Shown piece by piece: positions 24,575 through 34,596 of a DNA stretch of 64,000 nt. The notes under the pieces are model-generated. The model was not told the DNA's origin. It saw only the letters and a program-made list of their open reading frames with translations, and ran no database searches. The DNA comes from RYN-230 sp963723595 (GTDB lineage Bacteria > Actinomycetota > Actinomycetes > Streptosporangiales > Streptosporangiaceae), in contig CAVRRQ010000014.1 in NCBI GenBank assembly GCA_963723595.1, positions 248,001 through 312,000 of the forward strand. Direction: 5' to 3'. Position 1 is the first letter of the stretch. Every line of letters begins with the position of its first letter. Both the position numbers and the translations under genes were made by a program.

Positions 24575-25591
24575 GTGATCGCACTGTCCCGCACCGACTC
24601 AGGCTCCCCAGCCCAGCCCGGCTCCCCGGACCCGAGCGGCCCGAGCGACAAGAGCAACCCGAGCGATAAGCCAGTGCAGTACGCCTACCTGGGACCCGAG
24701 GGGACCTTCACCGAGGCGGCGCTGCTCGCGTTCGATCCCGGGGCCGCCGACCACGCGATGCCCTGCGTGACCATCCAGGCCACCCTCGACGCGGTGCGCA
24801 CCGGCGCGGCGGAGCAGGGCATCGTGCCCATCGAGAACTCGGTGGAGGGCGCGGTCACCGCCACGCTCGACGAGCTCGCCACCGGCCAGGACCTGGTGAT
24901 CAGCGCGGAGGTGCCGCTGCCGGTGGCGTTCGCGCTGCTGGGACGCCCGGGTACGCAACTCGCTGACGTCGCGACGGTGGGCGGCCACCCTCAGGCGCAG
25001 GCCCAGTGCCGGCACTGGCTGGAGGAACACCTGCCGCAGGCGGCGTGGCGCCCCGCATCGTCCAATGCCGAGGCCGCCCGCCAGGCGGCGGACGGGGAGC
25101 TCGACGCGGCTCTGGCCGGGGCGTTCGCGGCGAAGATGTACGGCCTCGCGGTGCTGGTCGCCGACACGCACGATCACGCGAACGCGGTGACCCGCTTCGT
25201 CGTGGTGAACCGGCCGGGCCCGCTGCCCGCGGCGACCGGGTCGGACCGGACCTCGCTGGTGGCGTTCCTGCGTGAGGACCATCCGGGTGCCCTGATGGAG
25301 CTCCTCACCGAGTTCGCGGTGCGCGGCGTCAACCTGGTCCGCATCGAGTCCCGGCCCACCGGCGACGGGCTGGGCAAGTACTACTTCTCCATCGACTGCG
25401 AAGGGCACGTGGACGACGCCCGGGTGGGTGAGGCGCTGATGGGCCTGCGCCGGGTCTGCGCCGACGTCAGGTTCCTGGGCAGCTACCCCCGGCATGACGG
25501 CGGTCCCACCCACGTCCGGCGCGGGACCTCCGACACGGAATTCGCGCAGGCCGCCGCCTGGCTGGGGCGGCTGCGGTACGGCCGCGTCTGA
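24575..25591 (+). CDS. pheA: Prephenate dehydratase
   Basis: A 338-residue enzyme that converts prephenate to phenylpyruvate in phenylalanine synthesis. The catalytic domain begins YAYLGPEGTFTEAAL and includes IVPIENSVEGAVTATLD and TRFVVVNR, the last containing the family TRF motif. The C-terminal ACT domain (TSLVAFLREDHPGALMELL, GVNLVRIESRPTGDGLGKYYF) binds phenylalanine for feedback control. The N-terminus is a Ser/Pro-rich extension of about 30 residues. I use the GTG at 24575 with GAAGG upstream, since the open frame further upstream crosses the long inverted repeat. It is unlinked to other aromatic genes here. Confidence 0.93.
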   Translation: MIALSRTDSGSPAQPGSPDPSGPSDKSNPSDKPVQYAYLGPEGTFTEAALLAFDPGAADHAMPCVTIQATLDAVRTGAAEQGIVPIENSVEGAVTATLDELATGQDLVISAEVPLPVAFALLGRPGTQLADVATVGGHPQAQAQCRHWLEEHLPQAAWRPASSNAEAARQAADGELDAALAGAFAAKMYGLAVLVADTHDHANAVTRFVVVNRPGPLPAATGSDRTSLVAFLREDHPGALMELLTEFAVRGVNLVRIESRPTGDGLGKYYFSIDCEGHVDDARVGEALMGLRRVCADVRFLGSYPRHDGGPTHVRRGTSDTEFAQAAAWLGRLRYGRV

Positions 25592-25610
25592 CCCGGCCCT
25601 GTCCGCCGGG

Positions 25611-26154
25611 CTACAGGTAGGGGCCTGAGCCCCGGGCCGCCTGCTGCTGGCCGGCGTCCTCGCCCGGCATCATGCCCGGGGGCAGGGCGCGGCGCATCTG
25701 CTCCAGCTGCGCCCGCGCGGCCATCTGCTGCGCGAACAGCGTGGTCTGGATGCCGTGGAACAGGCCTTCCAGCCAGCCCACCAGCTGGGCCTGGGCCACC
25801 CTCAGCTCGGCCTCGCTCGGCACCGAGTCGTCGGCGAAGGGCAGGGACAGCCGCTCCAGCTCGTCGACCAGCTCGGGAGCGAGACCATCCTCGAGTTCCT
25901 TGATCGAGCTCTGGTGGATCTCGCGCAGCCGTGGCCCGGCTCTTCTCGTCCAGCGGCGCGGCCCGGACCTCCTCCAGCAACTGCCGGATCATGCTCCCGA
26001 TCCGCATGACCTTGGCGGGCTGCTCGACCATCTCCATGACCGGCCGCTCGCCCGTGCTCTCGCCCTCGCTGCCGTCGGCGTCCACCGTGATGCCGTCCGG
26101 GCCGACCACCACAACTTTGGCGGCCTGGCCGGTCTCGGGGTTGCGTTCGCTCAT
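25611..26154 (-). CDS. bpa: Bacterial proteasome activator Bpa (frameshift near 25932)
   Basis: Bpa/PafE forms a dodecameric ring that opens the 20S proteasome without ATP. The N-terminal half (VEQPAKVMRIGSMIRQLLEEVRAAPLDEKSRA) and the C-terminal half (PSEAELRVAQAQLVGWLEGLFHGIQTTLFAQQM) match Mycobacterium Rv3780, but in different frames. One extra base near 25932 shifts the frame; removing it restores RLREIHQSSIKELEDGLAPEL. The extreme C-terminus GSGPYL keeps the hydrophobic-Tyr-X tail that docks on the proteasome. As written the gene would read into unrelated sequence to 25483. Sequence error is the likeliest cause. Confidence 0.9.
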
Positions 26155-26229
26155 GGTCCTAGTCTTGCGCCTTCCGCGGAGTGGCTGCGCCCGGGGGCCG
26201 CGAACCAGGCCGTAATTTTCCGCAGGTGC

Positions 26230-27208
26230 TCAGTTGGCCAGCAGGATTTTTCCTATGTGCGTGCCGTCGTCGAGCATCCGGTGCGCCTGGGCCGCCTCGG
26301 ACATCGGCAGGACGGCGTGGAGGACCGGGACCACCTCCCCGGCGCTGACCGAGGGGCCAGATGTGCTCCCGGGTAGCCGCCACCACCTCGGCCTTTTCCG
26401 CGGCGGTCCGGGTGCGCAGCGTGGCGGCCACGATCGTGGCCCGCTTCTGCATCATCAGCCCCAGGTCAACCTCCCCGCGGCTGCCGCCCCGGGTGGCGAT
26501 GACCACCAGGCGCCCCCAGGTGGCCAGCGCGTCGAGGTTCCGGGCCAGGTAGGACGCGCCCATGATGTCGAGGATGACGTCGGCGCCGTGCCCGCCGGTG
26601 AACTCCAGCACGGCGGCGGTGAAGTCCTCGTCCCGGTAGGAGACGGCCAGGTCGGCCCCGAGTTCCCGGCAGCGGGCCAGCTTCTCCGGCGACCCGGCGG
26701 TGCACGCCACCGTGCAGCCCTCGGCCTTCGCGATCTGGATGGCGAAGGTCCCGATGCCGCCGGCCCCGCCGTGGACCAGGAATGTCTCGCCCGGGGCCAG
26801 GTGGGCCATCTGGTACACGGTCCCCTGGATCGTGCACGCCGCTTCCGGCAGGGCGGCCGCGTCCACCAGGGACACCTCGTCCGGAACGGGCAGCAGCTGG
26901 CCCTGCGGCACGGCGACCTTCTCCGCATAGGCGCCGCCGGCCAGCAGGGCGCACACCTCGTCGCCGACCTGCCACCCGGTGACTTCCGGGCCCAGCTCGA
27001 TGATCCGGCCGGAGCATTCCATGCCGGGATAAGGGGGCGACCCCGGCGGCGGGGGATAGTGGCCCTGCCGCTGCAGGACGTCCGCGCGGTTGAGCCCGGC
27101 CGCCGCGACCTCCACGAGCACCTCGCCAGGGCCGGGCACCGGATCGGGGACCTCCTCCAGGTGCAGGACCTCGGGTCCGCCGGGGTGGGTGATGACAACC
27201 GCTCGCAT
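26230..27208 (-). CDS. Quinone oxidoreductase / zinc-free MDR enzyme (frameshift near 26351)
   Basis: An NAD(P)H:quinone oxidoreductase-like enzyme of the medium-chain dehydrogenase superfamily (PIG3/QOR group). It shows an N-terminal GroES-like domain (AAGLNRADVLQRQGHYPPPP, GDEVCALLAGGAYAE) and a Rossmann domain with HGGAGGIGTFAIQIAK. No zinc ligands are present. Near 26351 an extra base ends the frame match. Without it the C-terminus becomes WPLVSAGEVVPVLHAVLP...HIGKILLAN with a stop at 26230, as in the family. The unshifted frame would end at 26159. It is divergent from the EspI-like gene. Confidence 0.87.
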
Positions 27209-27341
27209 GAGGTTTCTCCTGATCGCCGTGGTCGAGGGGTGCTGCGGCGAGCTAGGTAGCTTAGGCTTCGGTGAAAGTGCTCATCCGGACCCCTGCCGGC
27301 ACGTCATTCTCCTACACCGATGAGAGCTGAGGGGAACGACC

Positions 27342-29117
27342 TTGGCTGATCAGGACCTGGACCGCAATGAGGCGGCAGGGACGAGTGAGGATGACGCCCC
27401 CGCCGCTGGCCAGAACGCCCCGCCGCGGCTGTTCGGCCAGCAGCCGCCATCCGGGACCCGGGGCGCCTTAGGCCCCGAGGCGACCGCCCCGGATCCGGAA
27501 CTGCCGGATGCGTTCGCACCCGGCGTGGCCCTGGGCGGGGCCGGCGACGGTGGCCCGGGCCCCGCGGGCCTGGAGCCGGGTGATGCCGATGATCCGTACG
27601 GGCCGCCGGACGACTATGACACCGCGGAGGCGTACGACACTGCGGAGGCGTATGGGGGCGCTGATGCTTACGGTGCGGATGCTTACGGCGGGGATGCTTA
27701 CGGCGGGGATGCTTACGGCGCGGTGGGCGGATATGACACCGCTGATCCCGGCCTCCCGGGCGGCTACGGTCACCTCGGCGCGTCCGGGCTGGCGGATCAG
27801 GATTATGACGCCGGAGATGAATACCGGCCGCCAGGCCACTCCGACCCTCCCGGCCGGGACTCGCCCCTGTCGCTGATCCTGAACTCCGACGCGCCGCCCG
27901 GGCAGTTCGGGTCCGCCGCACCGCCGGCGCCCGAGGCCTGGCCAGACGCTTTCGGCGCGCCGGCCGAGCCTTCCGCACCGCCCGCACCTCCCCAGCCCAT
28001 GCCCACGCCTCAACCCACACCCCAGCCCGCGCCCCGGCCCCAGCCCACGCCCCGGCCTCAGCCCCAGCCCCGTCCCGGCCCCCAATCCGAGCCCGGACCG
28101 CCACTGCCCCCCCGTCCCGAGCCGCCGCCGGCCTCCGGCCCGCACCCAAGTCCCCGGCCCGGACCGCTGCCCCCGCCCTCAACCCCGCGAACGGTCTCGG
28201 CGGACAGCCTCACCGCCGACCTGCTCCTGCCCGGGCGGCACAAAGCCCCCTCCAGCGGATGGCGCCGCGCCATCTTCGAGGTGACCGGCGGCCTGGTCCG
28301 CGCGCCGGAGTCCACAGCGGAGCGGCACCGCCGGGACCTGGTCGCCCGGGCCCGCACCCCGGTCACCGGCGGCCATCACCGGGTCGCGGTGCTGAGCCTA
28401 AAGGGCGGGGTGGGCAAGACCACGACCACCATGGGCCTGGGCTCGACGCTGGCCTCGCTGCGCGGGGACCGGGTCATCGCGGTGGACGCGAACCCCGACC
28501 GGGGCACGCTGTCCGACAAGCTCCGGCTCGAGACCGCCGCCACGGTCCGCGACCTGCTGAACGAGCGGGACCAGATCCAGCGGTACGCCGACGTCCGGGC
28601 CTACACCACGCAGGCCCCGAGCCGGCTCGAGGTGCTGGCCTCCGATCGTGATCCCTCCGTGTCGGTGGCGTTCAGCGAGCAGGACTACTGCGACGTGTCC
28701 CAGGTGCTGGAGCACTATTACTCGATCTGCCTCACCGACTGCGGGACCGGCCTGCTGCACTCGGCCATGACCGGGGTGCTCCGCGTGGCTGACCAGATCG
28801 TGCTGGTCAGCTCGCCGTCGGTGGACGGGGCGCGGAGCGCGAGTGCCACGCTGGACTGGCTCCAGGCCCACGGCTACGGCGACCTGGTGCGGCACGCGGT
28901 GGTGGTGCTCGCCATGATCCGCCCGCGGGGCAAGAGCGCGGTGGACACCGGCCGCCTGGAGCAGCATTTCGCGGCGCGCTGCCGGGCCGTGGTCAGGGTC
29001 CCGTACGACGCGTACCTGGATGAGGGGGCGGAGGTGGAACTGGCCCGGCTGAGCCGGGCCACGGCCGACGCCTACCTGATGCTGGCCGCGGAGATCGGCG
29101 ACGCCTTCGCCAGATAA
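27342..29117 (+). CDS. MinD/ParA-like ATPase with long proline-rich N-terminus (EspI-like)
   Basis: A 591-residue protein. Residues 1-300 are acidic and Pro/Gly-rich, with a tandem (A/G)DAYG repeat near residues 105-130 and a poly-Pro/Gln stretch at 210-280. From about residue 345 there is a MinD-type ATPase: VLSLKGGVGKTTTTMGLGS (deviant Walker A), VDANPDRGTL, LTDCGTGLL and VLVSSPSVDGARSA. This arrangement matches EspI/Rv3876-type proteins of type VII secretion loci, but no esx or ecc genes are in the window. The start is TTG with GAGGGGA upstream. Its cellular role is uncertain. Confidence 0.78.
   Translation: MADQDLDRNEAAGTSEDDAPAAGQNAPPRLFGQQPPSGTRGALGPEATAPDPELPDAFAPGVALGGAGDGGPGPAGLEPGDADDPYGPPDDYDTAEAYDTAEAYGGADAYGADAYGGDAYGGDAYGAVGGYDTADPGLPGGYGHLGASGLADQDYDAGDEYRPPGHSDPPGRDSPLSLILNSDAPPGQFGSAAPPAPEAWPDAFGAPAEPSAPPAPPQPMPTPQPTPQPAPRPQPTPRPQPQPRPGPQSEPGPPLPPRPEPPPASGPHPSPRPGPLPPPSTPRTVSADSLTADLLLPGRHKAPSSGWRRAIFEVTGGLVRAPESTAERHRRDLVARARTPVTGGHHRVAVLSLKGGVGKTTTTMGLGSTLASLRGDRVIAVDANPDRGTLSDKLRLETAATVRDLLNERDQIQRYADVRAYTTQAPSRLEVLASDRDPSVSVAFSEQDYCDVSQVLEHYYSICLTDCGTGLLHSAMTGVLRVADQIVLVSSPSVDGARSASATLDWLQAHGYGDLVRHAVVVLAMIRPRGKSAVDTGRLEQHFAARCRAVVRVPYDAYLDEGAEVELARLSRATADAYLMLAAEIGDAFAR
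27663..27722. repeat. Four 15-bp tandem repeats inside the EspI-like gene
   Basis: The unit GATGCTTACGGCGGG occurs four times with minor changes, encoding DAYG(G/A) repeats. It is in frame and so lengthens the disordered N-terminus without disrupting the ATPase. Confidence 0.85.
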
Positions 29118-29215
29118 CAGAGCGCTGCGCCACCGCGGGCCGGCCGGCCGCGCTGAGCGCCGCGCCGCGACCGCTCATTCGCCGCAACGAGGACCATCGC
29201 CCCCGGTGCCCCGCG

Positions 29216-32027
29216 TCAGAGACGGGGGTCGACGGGCTCGGATTCCAGCGCGAGCACCCCGAACACGGCCTCGTGGATCCGCCACAACGGGTCGCCCCGC
29301 GCACAACGTTCCAGGGCCTCGAGTCCCAGCGCGTACTCCCGCAACGCCAGCGAGCGCTTGCGGCCCAGGTGGCGGTCCCGGAGCCGGGCCAGGTTGGCGG
29401 GCTCGGTGTAGTCGGGACCGTAGATGATCCGCAGGTACTCCCGGCCGCGGACCTTGATCCCGGGCTGGGCCAGCCCGCGTCCATCCCGGCTCAGGGCGGC
29501 CCGGGTCAGGTTGGCGTGCGGCTTGACCACCATGCCCTCGCCGCCGCGGCCGGTCAGCTCCTCCCACCACGCGATCCCGGCGGTCACCGAGTCCGGGTCC
29601 GTGGTGTCCACCCGGAGCCGCCGGGTCCCGGTGATCAGCCCCGGGACGGCATGGGCCAGCCGGTCGGCCAGGCCGAGATGCCAGCTGTGATCACGTTCGG
29701 AGTAGACGGCGCCCTCGGTGGCCAGCACCTGGAACGGGGCCAGCCGCACCCCGTCCAGCCCGTCCACCGGCCAGCAGTAGTGCCGGTACGCGGCGGTGAA
29801 GGCCCCGGCGTTGGCGGCCCGGGCCGTGGTCCGCCCGGCGAGCGCGGCCACGTCGACTCCCCGCGCGGCCGCCTCCTCAAGCTGGCGGACGGCCTCCGGC
29901 AGCGCGGCCCGCGCCGCGGCGCCGACCGCGGCGTACTGGTGCCGCAGCAGGTCCGCCGCCTTGACCGACCAGGGCATGAGCTCGCAGTCGAGCAGCACCC
30001 ACCCGGTACCGAGCTCGTCCCACAGCCCGGCCGTGCCGAGCCCGGCCCGCACCGCGTCGAGCAGCTGCCGGGTGGTCGCGGCCGGGCTCTGTTCCCGTCC
30101 GGCCTACGGCCCGGGCCGCTCTGCTCCCCGTCCGGCCTACGGCCCGCCCCGAAGAACGGCCGCCCCGTCCGGGTGTACACCGCGCCGGGCATCCCGTCTG
30201 GCACCCCGAAGCGGGCCCGGGCCGTGTCCTCGTCACGGCAGGCGAGGACCACGGCCCGCGAGCCCATGTGCTTTTCCTCGCAGATCACGTCGGTGACGCC
30301 CTCGGCCCCGTAGGCCGCGAACGCCTCGGCCGGGTGCTCCAGCAGGCCCGGCCGGCCGGACGTCGGAGAGGGGGCCATGGTGGGCGGCAGGTAGAGGAGC
30401 CACCGGGGGTCAACCGCGAACCGGCTCATCACCTCGAGCGCGCCTGCGGCGTTCTCCTCCCGGACGGTGATCCGCCCGTGGTGCGCGGTCTCGATCACCC
30501 GCTTGCCGAGCACGTCGGTGATGTCCAGCACTCCGGGGTCACGCCGGGCCGGCGCGGTGATCTCCGTCGCGCCCCCGGTCCCGCTCCCGCCCCCGGTCCC
30601 GCGGAGGCGGCCATCCCCACCAGCACCATCTACACCATCAACCCCACCGGTCCCACCGTCACCGCGGGCACCGCGGCTGGATGGTGCCGCCGGGGGGAAG
30701 GGTCGGGCGGGCTCGTACCAGACCCGCTCGGCCGCGACCGACACGATCTCCTTCTCCGGGGTAGCGCAGCGCGGTCAGCCGGCCGCCGAACACGCAGCCG
30801 GTGTCCAGGCACATCGTGTTGTTGACCCACTCCGGGTCCGGCATGGGAGTGTGCCCGTACAGCACCATGGCCCGGCCCCGGTAGTCGTTGGCCCACGGAT
30901 AGCGGACCGGCAGCCCGAACTCGTCGGTCTCCCCGGTGGTGTCCCCGTACAGCGCGAAGCTGCGCACCCGGGCGGACGCGCGGCCCTGGTAAGCCTCTTT
31001 CAGCCCGGCGTGCGCCACCACCAGCCGGCCGCCGTCCAGCACCAGGTGCGAGACCAGTCCGCGGCAGAACTCAGCGACGTCCTTGCGGAACCGCCTCGTC
31101 CTCGGCGGCCAGCTGGCTGAGCGTCTCGGCCAGGCCGTGACTGACCTGCACGTTCCGCCCGGACAGGGCCCGGGTCAGCTTGTTCTCGTGGTTGCCGGGC
31201 ACGGCCAGCGCGTGGCCCGCGGCCACCATGCCCATGACCAGCCGGAGCACCCCGGGCGAGTCCGGTCCCCGGTCCACCAGGTCGCCCAGGAACACCGCGG
31301 TCCGGCCGTCCGGCGGAACCGCATCGACGGCCCGCGCGGAAGCGTCCCGGGTGACCAGGTATCCGAGCTTCGCCAGCAGCGCCTCCAGTTCGGCGCGGCA
31401 GCCGTGCACATCGCCGATCACGTCGAAGGGCCCGGTCCGGTCGCGGTAGTCGGTGAGCAGCCGCTCGCGGACCACCACGGCCGCCTCGACCTGGGCGGGG
31501 CTGCGCAGCACGTGAACTTTGCGGAACCCCTCCCGGCTCAGTCCGCGCAGCGACCGGCGCAGCTGGTCATGCTGGCGGTGAATGACCGGCGTCCCGAACG
31601 TGCGGTCCGCGCGGCCGGAATTTCGTTGCGTACAAAGGTTTTTCGGCAGGTCCAGCACGATCGCGACGGGCAGCACGTCGTGCGCGCGGGCGAGTTCCAC
31701 GAACTGCTTGCGCGCGGCGGGCTGCACATTGGTCGCGTCCACGACCGTCAGCCGGCCGGCGGCCAGCCGCTTGCCCGCGATATAGGCGAGCACGTCGAAC
31801 GCGTCGGCGGTGGCGGCCTGGTCGTTCTCGTCGTCGGCGACCAGTCCGCGGCAGAAGTCGCTGGAGATCACCTCGAACGGGCCGAAGTGCTGGCGGGCGA
31901 ACGTGGTCTTGCCCGAGCCCGACACGCCGATGAGGACGACCAGGGACAGCTCCGGGATGCCGAGCTCCCGGCGCCCGGTGCTGTCTGGTGCCGTGCTGTC
32001 TGGTGCGGTGCTGTCTGATTCAGGCAC
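29216..32027 (-). CDS. pnkp: Polynucleotide kinase-phosphatase-ligase Pnkp (three frame breaks)
   Basis: The trifunctional RNA-repair enzyme that heals and seals cleaved RNA with Hen1. The N-terminal kinase has Walker A GVSGSGKTTFA. The central metallophosphatase has VIGDVHGCRAEL, GDLVDRGPDS and PGNHEN. The C-terminal ligase has the nucleotidyl-transfer motif CEEKHMGSRAVVL. Frame breaks occur near 31091 (extra base), 30758-30761 (extra G in a run) and 30070-30110, where a 20-bp sequence is duplicated. Restoring the frames gives a protein of roughly 935 residues, a little longer than the usual 850 because of a Gly-rich linker and the duplication. The GTG start overlaps the hen1 stop by 8 nt. 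Confidence 0.88.
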
Positions 32028-33519
32028 GGGTGAACACCGCCAGCTGGGTGGGCGGGCCGACCTCGGGGTCGTCGGCGCCGATGGGCAGGAAGCGCACCTG
32101 GTAGCCGCGGCGGCCGGCCACCCCGGCCGACCAGTCGCGGAACTGGGGCCGGGTCCACTCGAAGCGGTGATCCGGGTGCCGCATCGCGCCGGGGGGCAGA
32201 TCGGGGAATCGCACGTTGTGCTCGGCGTTCGGCGTGGTGACCACGACGGTGCCGGGCCGGGCCACGCCGAACACGGTCTGCTCCAGCGCGCCGAGCCGGG
32301 GCGGGTCCACGTGCTCGATGACCTCCATGAGCACGGCCGCGTCCAGGCCGGCCAGCCGTGCGTCGGCATAGGTGAGCGAGGACTGCAGCAGGTCCACCCG
32401 GTCCCGCTGCCGTTCCGGCATCGTGTCCAGGTGCAGCCGCTGGGCGGTGCGTTCCAGGGCCCGGTGGGAGACGTCGACGCCGAGGACCCGGGCCACGGAC
32501 GGTTCGCGGAGCAGCATGGCGACCAGGCGGCCCTCGCCGCAGCCGAGGTCGGCGACGCGGGCGGCCCCGGAATTGCGCGGTACTGAGTCACGCAGCACCG
32601 TGTCACGCAGCACCGTGTCACGCAGCACCGTGTCACGCAGGACGGTGTCACGCAGCACGGCGAGTACGCCCTCCCGGCGTTCCTGGGCCAGCGTGACCCG
32701 GGGCGGTGTGGGGCCGGCGGCCTCAGCCGCCCCGTCAGGCACGGCGTTGTCCAGCGCCTCCGGCTCCGTATCGTCCACCTCGGCGAGGCGGGCCACCGCG
32801 CTGGCCGTGAGGGTCCGCTGGTGAGCCAGGTAGCGATGGGTGATCAGGTCCCGCTCGGGGTGCGCGGCCAGCCAGCCTCCGGCCGCCCGGATCAGCTTGT
32901 CGATCTCGGCATCATCGACCCAGTAGTGCTTGCTGTCGTCCAGCACCGGCAGCAGCACGTACAGGTGGCTGAGCGCGTCGGCCAGCCGGGCCTGGCCGGT
33001 CAGCCGGACCGTGAGGTACCGCGAGTCGCCCCACTCCGGCAGTTCCGGGTCGAGCGGGATCCGTGCGGCCTGGACATCCCAGCCCAGCGGCCGCAGCAGC
33101 CGGCCCGCCAGGTCGGTGCCCCCGCGGCAGGACAGTGCCGGGATGCTGATCTCCAGGGGGAGTGCCCGGGCGGCCAGGTCGGGGCGGGCGTCACAGCGGC
33201 CGGTCATCGCGGTACGGAAGACCTTGCCCAGCGCGACGGCCAGCATCGAGGAGGCGGCGTAGGGCCGGTCGTTGACGTACTCGGCGAGCGAGAACGCCTC
33301 CGCGCTGCCTGACCCGGCCCGCCGGCGGCCGCGGACCAGTGTGATCGGGTCGATCTCCAGCAGCAGCGTCGCGGTGCAGCGCTGCCCGGACGCCTCGGGA
33401 TAGAACACGTGTGCCTGGCCCGCGGACACGGCGAAGCTCTGCAGCCGGTCCGGGTGCTTGTGCAGCAGGTAGCCCAGATCCGTGGCCGGCGGCTCGGTCA
33501 GCGTGATGCTCAGCAGCAT
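32020..33519 (-). CDS. hen1: Hen1: RNA 3'-terminal ribose 2'-O-methyltransferase
   Basis: A 499-residue protein. The N-terminal half (LLSITLTEPPATDLGYLLHKHPDRLQ) is the bacterial Hen1 N-terminal domain that stimulates Pnkp. The C-terminal half is a SAM methyltransferase with ADLGCGEGRL and the metal-binding EVIEHVDPPRL. It methylates the 3' end at a cleavage site before ligation, so the repaired RNA resists re-cutting. Between the halves a 15-bp tandem repeat encodes five LRDTV-type units, which are not part of the family core. The ATG at 33519 is the family start. It is translationally coupled to pnkp. Confidence 0.93.
   Translation of the reverse strand: MLLSITLTEPPATDLGYLLHKHPDRLQSFAVSAGQAHVFYPEASGQRCTATLLLEIDPITLVRGRRRAGSGSAEAFSLAEYVNDRPYAASSMLAVALGKVFRTAMTGRCDARPDLAARALPLEISIPALSCRGGTDLAGRLLRPLGWDVQAARIPLDPELPEWGDSRYLTVRLTGQARLADALSHLYVLLPVLDDSKHYWVDDAEIDKLIRAAGGWLAAHPERDLITHRYLAHQRTLTASAVARLAEVDDTEPEALDNAVPDGAAEAAGPTPPRVTLAQERREGVLAVLRDTVLRDTVLRDTVLRDTVLRDSVPRNSGAARVADLGCGEGRLVAMLLREPSVARVLGVDVSHRALERTAQRLHLDTMPERQRDRVDLLQSSLTYADARLAGLDAAVLMEVIEHVDPPRLGALEQTVFGVARPGTVVVTTPNAEHNVRFPDLPPGAMRHPDHRFEWTRPQFRDWSAGVAGRRGYQVRFLPIGADDPEVGPPTQLAVFTRA
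32587..32661. repeat. Five 15-bp tandem repeats inside hen1
   Basis: The unit GTCACGCAGCACCGT occurs five times (three exact, two with changes), encoding LRDTV repeats on the minus strand. It lies in the linker between the two Hen1 domains. Confidence 0.9.
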
Positions 33520-33613
33520 GGCTGGCAGTCTGGCCGCTCTGAGCAGCGTTAGCCAACGATTTGGCTCCCCGCGCAGCCCGGGCGTGGCCCGGCCCGGTGC
33601 GGTGCTCCGCGGG

Positions 33614-34564
33614 TCAGACCGGCGCGGGCAGTGCCGCGCGGGCCGGGGCGCCTGCCTCGATCCAGCGGTACACGTCCCTGATCCCGTCGGCCAGCCCCGT
33701 TTCCGCCGTCCAGCCCAGATCCCGCGCGGCCCGGCCGACGTCCAGCACGCTGCGCTGCAGTTCACCCGCACGCGGCGGCCTGAACTCCGGGCGCACGGGG
33801 CGGCCCGCTGCCCCCGCGATGATCTGCACGAGGTCCAGCACACTGACCTCCGTGCCGGTCCCGATGTTCCAGGTGCCGGGGAGGGGGTCGGCCGCGGCGG
33901 CGAGGAACCCCCGGACCACGTCGCGGACGTGGACGTAGTCCCGGGTCTGGGTTCCGTCGCCGTAGACCGTGGGAGGCCTCCCGGTCAGCACGGCCCGGCA
34001 GAAGATCGGGATCACGCCCGCTTCGCCGCCGGGATCCTGCCGGGGTCCGTACACGTTGGCGAGCCGCATGATCGAGTGCCTGCTGTGGTGCAGCCGGTTG
34101 TACACGCCCACGTACTGCTCAGCGCAGTACTTGGCCGCACCGTACGGAGACTCCGGCAGCGGCAGGAAGTCCTCGGGCGACGGGATGGGCGCGTCCCGCC
34201 CGGAGATGGCCCCGCCTGAGGACGCGAACAGCACGCGGGCGTCCACGGCGCGCGCCGCTTCGAGCACATTGACGGTCCCCAGGACGTTGATCTCGGTGTC
34301 GCGGGCCGGGGAATCTACCGAGAGCCGGACGTCGATCTGGGCCGCCAGGTGGCAGATCAGTTCCGGCCGGGTCTGCGTCACGACCGTGGCCAGCGAAGCC
34401 ACGTCGCAGATTCCCACTTTGTGCAGGACCACCCGGTCGTCCAGGCGTTCGGGCCGGCCGGCCGACAAGTCGTCGGCCACGTTCACCTCGTCCCCCCTGG
34501 CCAGGAACGCATCGGCGAGGTGTGAACCGATGAAACCGGCCCCGCCCGTCACGAGTACGCGCAT
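33614..34564 (-). CDS. NAD-dependent nucleotide-sugar epimerase/dehydratase (GalE-like)
   Basis: A 316-residue extended short-chain dehydrogenase. It shows VTGGAGFIGSHLADAFL at the N-terminus, HLAAQIDVRLSV, the catalytic FASSGGAISG and Tyr-x3-Lys in YGAAKYCAEQ, then RLANVYGPRQ and GDGTQTRDYVHV. This is the pattern of UDP-glucose 4-epimerase and related UDP-sugar enzymes. The ATG at 34564 follows AGGGGGGACAGAA. It lies 32 nt downstream of a methyltransferase on the same strand, at the end of the surface-glycan locus. It probably supplies an activated sugar. Confidence 0.88.
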   Translation of the reverse strand: MRVLVTGGAGFIGSHLADAFLARGDEVNVADDLSAGRPERLDDRVVLHKVGICDVASLATVVTQTRPELICHLAAQIDVRLSVDSPARDTEINVLGTVNVLEAARAVDARVLFASSGGAISGRDAPIPSPEDFLPLPESPYGAAKYCAEQYVGVYNRLHHSRHSIMRLANVYGPRQDPGGEAGVIPIFCRAVLTGRPPTVYGDGTQTRDYVHVRDVVRGFLAAAADPLPGTWNIGTGTEVSVLDLVQIIAGAAGRPVRPEFRPPRAGELQRSVLDVGRAARDLGWTAETGLADGIRDVYRWIEAGAPARAALPAPV

Positions 34565-34596
34565 TTCTGTCCCCCCTTGCTGGTAATACCGGCGTT

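Noticed and set aside
24575..25591. pheA starting at 24284
   Set aside because: The extra N-terminus crosses the long inverted repeat and has no similarity; the GTG at 24575 has a ribosome binding site.
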